From JALQUL01 sp964556425 (GTDB taxonomy: Bacteria > Pseudomonadota > Gammaproteobacteria > Burkholderiales > Burkholderiaceae_C), in the NCBI GenBank assembly GCA_964556425.1, contig CAZKWC010000055.1, forward strand, positions 1 to 19,913: a DNA stretch of 19,913 nucleotides, read 5' to 3'. Shown here in pieces: positions 14,819-19,913 of this stretch. Each line of letters opens with the position of its first letter. Position 1 is the first letter of the stretch. The notes below the pieces were generated by a model. The model was given only the letters and a program-made list of their open reading frames with translations. It did no database searches and was not told the origin of the DNA. The position numbers and the translations under genes were made by a program.

Positions 14819-15993
14819 TGTCCAATACACTCAGACTCGCTGAACAACTCATTAGCCGTGCATCCGTCACGCCAGAAGATGCTGGTTGCCAAACCATTAT
14901 TTCTGACCTTTTAAAACCACTCGGTTTTAGCTGCGAAACCGTAATCAGTGGCCCCGATAGTTTTAAAGTAGAAAACCTTTGGGCTAAAAGACTAGGGCAA
15001 AATGGTTCAGAAGCCCCCTTATTAGTTTTTGCTGGCCACACCGATGTGGTTCCTACAGGCCCTTTAGCACAATGGACCTACGACCCCTTTTGCCCCACTA
15101 TTCAAGACGGCAAATTGTATGGCCGTGGCGCCAGCGATATGAAAACCTCAATAGCCGCAATGGTGGTAGCTTGCCAAGAGTTTTTACAAGAAGTACCTCA
15201 GCCCCATTTAAGCATTGCTTTTTTACTGACCAGCGACGAAGAAGGCCCCTCTGTTGATGGCACTAAAATCATGTGTGATTGGTTAGTTCAACAGGGACAA
15301 AAACTCGATTATTGCATCGTGGGTGAACCTACTTCTGTTAATCAAACAGGAGATATGATTAAAAACGGCAGACGCGGTACTTTAAGTGGCAAGTTAACCG
15401 TGAAAGGCATACAAGGCCATATCGCTTACCCACAATTAGCCGACAACCCCATACACAAAGCCGCCCCAGCAATTGCCGCTTTGGTGGCTACAACGTGGGA
15501 TCAAGGCAATGAATTTTTTCCACCTACCTCTTGGCAAATTAGTAATATTCATGCGGGTACTGGTGCAAGCAATGTGATTCCTGGCGAATTAATTATTGAT
15601 TTTAATTTTAGATTTTCTACCCAGTCCACTGCTAACGGTTTACAACAAGAAGTGCTTAATATTTTGTTGGCCAATGGCATGCAAGAAGGCCGTGATTTTG
15701 ATTTGAAATGGACATTGGGCGGTGAACCATTTTTAACTACCCCAGGCACTTTGGTGGATGCAGTTGTGAAATCCATCGCTCAAGAAACTGGGCTTAGTAC
15801 CGAATTATCGACTACAGGCGGTACCAGTGACGGACGTTTTATTGCCAAAATTTGTCCACAAATTATTGAGTTTGGGCCGCCTAACGGCAGTATTCATAAA
15901 ATAAATGAACATATTGCGCTATCTGATATTGAACCCCTTAAAAATATCTACAAACGTGTTTTAATTGAGTTGAATCAACAAGTTGTTTTGTAA
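14818..15993 (+). CDS. dapE: Succinyl-diaminopimelate desuccinylase
   Basis: A 391-residue M20-family metallohydrolase that releases succinate from N-succinyl-LL-diaminopimelate, after the DapC step. Zinc ligands and catalytic residues are visible: H74 and D76 in GHTDVVP, D107 in GRGASDMK, E141 and E142 in SDEEG, E170 in VGEPTS, and H360 in GSIHKINEH. Their spacing matches well-studied DapE enzymes. The frame is open back to 14761, but MSNTLRLAEQLI at 14818 is the normal DapE N-terminus. The start has no Shine-Dalgarno and lies at the foot of the junction hairpin. prmB follows after 50 bp. Confidence 0.96.
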   Translation: MSNTLRLAEQLISRASVTPEDAGCQTIISDLLKPLGFSCETVISGPDSFKVENLWAKRLGQNGSEAPLLVFAGHTDVVPTGPLAQWTYDPFCPTIQDGKLYGRGASDMKTSIAAMVVACQEFLQEVPQPHLSIAFLLTSDEEGPSVDGTKIMCDWLVQQGQKLDYCIVGEPTSVNQTGDMIKNGRRGTLSGKLTVKGIQGHIAYPQLADNPIHKAAPAIAALVATTWDQGNEFFPPTSWQISNIHAGTGASNVIPGELIIDFNFRFSTQSTANGLQQEVLNILLANGMQEGRDFDLKWTLGGEPFLTTPGTLVDAVVKSIAQETGLSTELSTTGGTSDGRFIAKICPQIIEFGPPNGSIHKINEHIALSDIEPLKNIYKRVLIELNQQVVL

Positions 15994-16043
15994 ACACAAG
16001 GCACACAAAACTTCAATTACAGGCTTTTTAATCGCCCCCATTT

Positions 16044-16931
16044 ATGACTACCATGACACTTCTTGAGCTCATTCAAGACAAAGCACAATTACTTGAACAA
16101 GCCAAAGTTTCTTTTGGCCACGGAACCACTAATGCATTTGATGAAGCCGCTTGGCTTGTCTTGTGGCAATTGGGTTTACCGCTTGATACTTCACTTGAAC
16201 CTGATAGCCTTGCGACACCTATTGTCGTTACACCAGACCAAATTGAACAAGTTCAAAAGTTAATTGAACAACGCATTAACACGCGTCAGCCTGCAGCCTA
16301 TCTAACCAAAGAAGCATGGCTGCAAGGCGTGCCTTTTTACATTGATGAACGCAGCATTGTGCCACGTAGCTTAATTGCCGAAGTCATTGCCGATGGCAGC
16401 ATAGACGCATGGTTAAGCGACCAAACCCGTCGTGCTTTAGATTTGTGCACTGGCAATGGAAGTTTAGCCGTCATGTTGGCGATGGCCTACCCAGAGCTTT
16501 CAGTGGTGGGGGCGGATATTAGTCCTGATGCCTTAGAAGTGGCAAAAATTAATAGAGCCAAATATGAATTTGAACCCCGTATTGAGTTGATCGAGTCCAA
16601 TGGTTTAGCTCAAGTAGAGGGGCAATTTGATCTAATTGTTTGTAACCCACCCTATGTGAACAGTCAAAGTATGTCGGAGTTACCTCTAGAATACCTAGCC
16701 GAGCCCACAATAGCCTTGGCAGGCGGTGCAGACGGTATGGATTTTATTCGTGAAATGTTACAAGAGTTGCCAGCAAAATTAACTGAAAACGGCATTGTGA
16801 TTTTAGAAATTGGTAATGAAAGAGCCTATTTTGAAGCGGCATTTCCTACCCTTTGGGTCAATTGGCTAGTCACTAGCGCTGGCGAAGACCAAGTTTTGTT
16901 AATTGAAAAAGACGCCTTGTTATCAGTTTAA
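16044..16931 (+). CDS. prmB: 50S ribosomal protein L3 N5-glutamine methyltransferase
   Basis: A 295-residue SAM-dependent methyltransferase of the HemK/PrmC group that methylates a glutamine of ribosomal protein L3. The SAM loop is DLCTGNGS at 133-140, and the glutamine-methyltransferase motif NPPY is at 201-204. The N-terminal segment with FGHGTTNAFDEAAWL and YLTKEAWLQGVPFYI followed by VPRSLI is typical of PrmB rather than PrmC. ATG 16044 is taken; a second ATG at 16053 is possible. It probably shares a transcript with dapE and ends at a strong terminator. Confidence 0.93.
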   Translation: MTTMTLLELIQDKAQLLEQAKVSFGHGTTNAFDEAAWLVLWQLGLPLDTSLEPDSLATPIVVTPDQIEQVQKLIEQRINTRQPAAYLTKEAWLQGVPFYIDERSIVPRSLIAEVIADGSIDAWLSDQTRRALDLCTGNGSLAVMLAMAYPELSVVGADISPDALEVAKINRAKYEFEPRIELIESNGLAQVEGQFDLIVCNPPYVNSQSMSELPLEYLAEPTIALAGGADGMDFIREMLQELPAKLTENGIVILEIGNERAYFEAAFPTLWVNWLVTSAGEDQVLLIEKDALLSV

Positions 16932-16936
16932 TAAAA

Positions 16937-16972
16937 AAAAAGCTACTAAGACCAAAACCTTAGTAGCTTTTT
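16937..16972. terminator. Bidirectional terminator between prmB and the HiPIP gene
   Basis: A 14-bp perfect stem (16937-16950 with 16959-16972) closes an 8-nt loop. Runs of T follow on both strands, TTTTT on plus and a longer T-run on minus, so it serves both convergent genes. Confidence 0.92.
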
Positions 16973-16994
16973 ACTTTAAGCTAAGCTTGTACTA

Positions 16995-17303
16995 TTATGC
17001 TTTTTTAGCGTAAGCAGAGCACCAGCCTTTACCAGCAACATTTTTGCCTGGGAACAAGCTACATGCACCAGCAGCGTCTGCTGCTTTACCTTGGTACAAG
17101 GCACAGTTAGAACACAATGAACCAGCTTTGTAAGTTGCAAATTTGGCTTTGTCTACTTTAGTAGCATCTGCTTTATAACCTAATGCAGCAGCTTGTGCAT
17201 CGGATTCTGCAACCATTGGAGGAGCAGCAAATGCGTTGGCAGAAGCAGCTAAAGCACCGGTAGCTAAACCGAACTGAACGATAAATTCGCGACGATTGGT
17301 CAT
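16995..17303 (-). CDS. High-potential iron-sulfur protein (HiPIP), Tat-exported
   Basis: A 102-residue periplasmic electron carrier. The N-terminus has a twin-arginine signal (NRREFIVQ, residues 3-10), a hydrophobic stretch to about 25 and a likely cleavage near AFA-A (26-27). The mature part carries the four [4Fe-4S] ligands C64, C67, C81 and C95, in the HiPIP pattern C-x2-C-x13-C-x13-C, with the GWCS ending typical of the family. HiPIPs pass electrons to respiratory or photosynthetic oxidases; its partner is not visible here. A good AGGA ribosome site lies 7 nt upstream of ATG 17303. It is alone on the minus strand, convergent with prmB. Confidence 0.95.
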   Translation of the reverse strand: MTNRREFIVQFGLATGALAASANAFAAPPMVAESDAQAAALGYKADATKVDKAKFATYKAGSLCSNCALYQGKAADAAGACSLFPGKNVAGKGWCSAYAKKA

Positions 17304-17649
17304 GATAATTTCCTAAATTACAATAAAAAGAAAAGCGAAAAATGGGTTGCTTTCAACTTAGTAAAACGCTAAAACGAATCATATAGATATTGCTTACTAG
17401 CAACCGACAAAACTGATAAATCCCGAGCAAAATAGCAGGTATTTATGACTGAACTGTTGTAAATATAAGACTTTACTTATATTTATCAAAATAGACTTGA
17501 TAAAAGTTAAAAATAACAATTGAAATAATCAGTTATTAAGCCGAAGAAAATCTTGATTGGCCATTTTGGAGTGCTTGCTTGAGTAGGTGTTGTATTAACT
17601 TCAGCTTCGATGGGCAATTTGCCTTATTTCGTCATCCAAAGTTGCTACT
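17304..17649. other. AT-rich intergenic region upstream of the HiPIP gene, with overlapping hairpins
   Basis: GGTTGCT (17345-17351) and AGCAACC (17399-17405) form a wide inverted repeat 42 bp upstream of the HiPIP start. Further on, a 10-bp stem (17460-17469 with 17476-17485) shares four bases with an 8-bp inverted repeat, TTTATCAA (17482-17489) and TTGATAAA (17497-17504). The two structures are mutually exclusive in RNA. No gene is seen here; HiPIP and the ABC-F gene are divergent across this stretch, so promoters for both should lie in it. Confidence 0.45.
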
Positions 17650-17763
17650 ATGAGTGAAAAATCCAACAAAATAAGCCAAACCAGCCCGCACCAAGAAGGA
17701 TGCCGTTCAATATGCGAATGCTTAGGTTTTTGTACAACAGGCAAGGGTTATAATAGGGCTTAG
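17650..17763 (+). CDS. Possible 37-residue cysteine-rich small protein
   Basis: An ATG at 17650 opens 37 codons to a TAG, ending GCRSICECLGFCTTGKGYNRA-like in two short pieces: four cysteines lie in C-x3-C-x-C-x3-C order followed by a Gly/Lys-rich tail. That could bind a metal or form disulfides. There is no Shine-Dalgarno, and the frame is open only about 50 nt upstream of the ATG. I do not recognise the family. It lies in the leader region before the ABC-F gene. It may be a real small protein, a leader peptide, or chance. Confidence 0.3.
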   Translation: MSEKSNKISQTSPHQEGCRSICECLGFCTTGKGYNRA

Positions 17764-17961
17764 ATTTCAAGATTGAACCATTTCAAAACCCACTGCCCTT
17801 TTCGCATTTTTGTGCAAACCAACAAGGTGTACTCCCTGAAATGAAAAACTTGGCCGCTATTGCTAATTTTGCATACGCACCGCCCAAGTCACCTGCGCAG
17901 TCATTGCTAAGTCAAACGCTTACCCACTTTTTATTTTTATTTTTGGCTATTGCCATCTCTC

Positions 17962-19913
17962 ATGATTACCCTAAAAAATATCGTCCTACGCCGCGGCGTA
18001 AAAGTTTTACTTGACCAAGCTAGCGTTACGCTTAACCCAGGTGAAAAAGTCTCACTGGTAGGCCGTAATGGCGCTGGTAAATCCAGTTTATTTGCCCTAC
18101 TCAATGGCAATTTACATGAAGATAGTGGCGAATTTTTTATTCCCGGTAGCTGGGCCATGGCACAGGTGGCGCAAGATATGCCAGAAACCGAACAAGGCGC
18201 CACCGATTTTGTGGTGGAAGGCGATGTTAAATTAGTAGCGGCTCAAAACGAAGTAACTGCAGCTGAAGCCACCGATGACTACGAACGTATGGCCAATGCC
18301 TACACTGCTTTAAACGACTGTGGTGCCCATGATGCCCCTGCCCGTGCCCAAGCCCTTATCCTTGGTCTTGGCTTTAGCACCACTCAACTCAACAATCCCG
18401 TCAACAGCTTTTCTGGTGGCTGGCGTATGCGTTTGCAATTGGCCAGAGCCTTAATGTGCCCTTCCGATTTATTATTGCTTGACGAACCTACCAATCACTT
18501 GGACCTCGATGCTTTGGTCTGGTTAGAAGCCTGGTTACAACGTTATGAAGGCACTATGCTGGTCATTAGCCATGACCGTGAGTTTTTAGATTCAGTAACC
18601 AATGTTACGGTGCATATTGAAAATGCTAAACTCAAGCGTTATGGTGGCAACTATAGTAAGTTTGAAGATATGCGCGCCGAGCAAATGGCCTTGCAACAAA
18701 CCGCCTTTGTGAAACAACAAGAAAAAATGGCTCATTTGCAAAAGTTTATTGATCGCTTTAAAGCCAAGGCCAGTAAAGCCAAGCAAGCACAAAGCCGTGT
18801 AAAAGCCCTAGAACGCATGGAAAAAGTAGCTCCCTTGCTAGCAGAAGCTGATTTCTCTTTCGAGTTCCAAGAGCCCGCCAGCTTGCCCAATCCAATGCTT
18901 AGTATTCAAGAGGTAAGTTGCGGTTATCCCAACCCCGACTCTGACTTTGCCGACCAACCTTTGGTCATTGTTGAGCACGTGAGTAAATCGGTTTTAGCCG
19001 GTCAACGAATTGGTGTTTTAGGTGCCAATGGTCAGGGTAAATCTACCTTAATTAAAACCATTACCGGTAATTTGCATCCTATCTCTGGCAGTATTGTGCA
19101 GGGTAAAGGGCTCAATATTGGCTATTTTGCCCAGCAAGAACTTGATGTTTTACGCCCAGATGAAAACCCACTCGAACATATGATTCGTTTAGCCAGAGAA
19201 TGTACCCAAGAGGGACGTTTATCTGGGCAAGATACTAAAGAGCAATCTTTACGAGGCTTTTTAGGCAGCTTTAACTTTGGTGGCGATATGGTCAAACAAA
19301 GTGTAGGCTCTATGAGCGGTGGTGAAAAAGCCCGCTTGGTTTTATGTATGTTGGTATGGCAACGTCCTAACCTGTTATTACTTGACGAGCCAACCAACCA
19401 TTTAGACTTGGCCACCCGTGAAGCCCTAGCAGTTGCATTAAATGAGTTTGAAGGCAGCTTGATGTTAGTTAGTCATGACCGTGCTTTATTACGCTCGGTT
19501 TGTGATGAGTTTTGGTTAGTGACCAGAGGCGGCGTATTACCATTTGATGGCGACCTAGATGATTACCAAAAATATTTATTGCAAGAAGCCAAACGTGTAC
19601 GTGAAGAGCTAAAAGAAGCTAGAGTGCAAGCGGCGGCTAAAGAACAAGCGGCCCTATTGGCCACAGTAGCAGCCAACAAAGCTGCCAATAGCGCCAGCAA
19701 AAACAAAACCATTCAAGACCCTGCTCTTAAACCACTCAAGAAAAAGCTTGCCACTATAGAAGAGAAAATGGCCTTGCTCAATGCCGAAAACGATGCCTTA
19801 AATGCCGAGTTAGTCAAGCAACCCACACCAGAACGCCTTGCAGAAATTGGTAAAAGACTCAAAACCTTAGCCACCGAAATCGAAGAAAACGAAATGGAAT
19901 GGTTGGATATTAG
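17962..19913 (+). CDS. yheS: ABC-F family ATPase, YheS-like (3' end beyond the window)
   Basis: 650 codons are readable and the gene runs off the window. ABC-F proteins are soluble, have two ABC domains and no membrane part, and act on ribosomes or in antibiotic tolerance. Domain 1 has Walker A GRNGAGKS at 34-41, signature FSGGW near 150, and LLLDEPTNHLD with D174. The linker (about 200-285) is rich in Lys and Gln. Domain 2 has Walker A GANGQGKST at 354-362, signature MSGGEK near 452, and a second DEPTNHLD from 475. A long charged coiled coil ends the protein. It aligns by eye with E. coli YheS, including FSGGWRMRL, the linker FKAKASKAKQAQSRVKALERM, and a final EWLDI like EMAWLE; about 15-20 residues are probably missing. 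ATG 17962 is used, as family sequence begins there; no Shine-Dalgarno is seen. Confidence 0.95.
   Translation, partial: MITLKNIVLRRGVKVLLDQASVTLNPGEKVSLVGRNGAGKSSLFALLNGNLHEDSGEFFIPGSWAMAQVAQDMPETEQGATDFVVEGDVKLVAAQNEVTAAEATDDYERMANAYTALNDCGAHDAPARAQALILGLGFSTTQLNNPVNSFSGGWRMRLQLARALMCPSDLLLLDEPTNHLDLDALVWLEAWLQRYEGTMLVISHDREFLDSVTNVTVHIENAKLKRYGGNYSKFEDMRAEQMALQQTAFVKQQEKMAHLQKFIDRFKAKASKAKQAQSRVKALERMEKVAPLLAEADFSFEFQEPASLPNPMLSIQEVSCGYPNPDSDFADQPLVIVEHVSKSVLAGQRIGVLGANGQGKSTLIKTITGNLHPISGSIVQGKGLNIGYFAQQELDVLRPDENPLEHMIRLARECTQEGRLSGQDTKEQSLRGFLGSFNFGGDMVKQSVGSMSGGEKARLVLCMLVWQRPNLLLLDEPTNHLDLATREALAVALNEFEGSLMLVSHDRALLRSVCDEFWLVTRGGVLPFDGDLDDYQKYLLQEAKRVREELKEARVQAAAKEQAALLATVAANKAANSASKNKTIQDPALKPLKKKLATIEEKMALLNAENDALNAELVKQPTPERLAEIGKRLKTLATEIEENEMEWLDI

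Noticed and set aside
17841..18014. A 57-codon ORF overlapping the ABC-F start
   Set aside because: Its last third is the ABC-F N-terminal coding sequence in another frame, and the rest has a low-complexity Leu/Phe run with no family signal.
1..19913. Insertion sequence, integrase, att site or tRNA bounding the defence island
   Set aside because: I found no transposase, recombinase, tRNA or flanking direct repeats; any boundary marker to the left is outside the window.

Overview
The window looks like a chromosomal contig from a moderately AT-rich betaproteobacterium, most likely in or near Burkholderiales. This is inferred from gene content and order: acs, a YqhA-family gene, a PF07399-type antiporter and class I fumarase; then dapC-dapD-pilU-dapE-prmB; a Tat-exported HiPIP; and a YheS-type ABC-F gene. 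No rRNA or tRNA is present, so the genus cannot be fixed. A 100-N scaffold gap interrupts the antiporter gene.

Region 1 (1-3711) is an accessory defence island, visibly more AT-rich than the rest. It opens inside a CRISPR array of 12 full 36-nt repeats plus one decayed terminal repeat. The 3' ends of the repeats look like the crRNA handle of type V-A (Cas12a), but the handle stem carries a C-G base pair where the familiar handle has U-A. The cas genes and leader are not in the window and are expected to the left. The decayed last repeat runs into the stop codon of a minus-strand BrxR/CapW-like WYL regulator. Divergent from that regulator is a tight two-gene operon: an ABC/OLD-like AAA ATPase and a small protein with a PD-(D/E)XK-like motif. 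Palindromic sites lie in the shared 366-bp regulatory region. This regulator-ATPase-nuclease trio is the best candidate for an undescribed anti-phage system here.

Region 2 (3735-9690) is central metabolism and membrane functions. It holds acs on the minus strand, then yqhA, the antiporter and class I fumarase on the plus strand, separated or closed by clear intrinsic terminators.

Region 3 (9785-16972) begins with a DnaQ-like exonuclease fused to a UvrC-like GIY-YIG and cysteine module. The lysine/diaminopimelate genes dapC, dapD and dapE follow, with the pilus retraction ATPase gene pilU between dapD and dapE, and then the ribosomal-protein methyltransferase gene prmB. DapD, DapC and DapE catalyse consecutive steps of the succinylase branch to meso-diaminopimelate. 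The intergenic spaces carry several structured elements.

Region 4 (16973-19913) has a HiPIP gene on the minus strand, a 658-bp intergenic stretch with overlapping hairpins and a possible 37-residue cysteine-rich ORF, and a YheS-like ABC-F gene cut by the window end just short of its stop.
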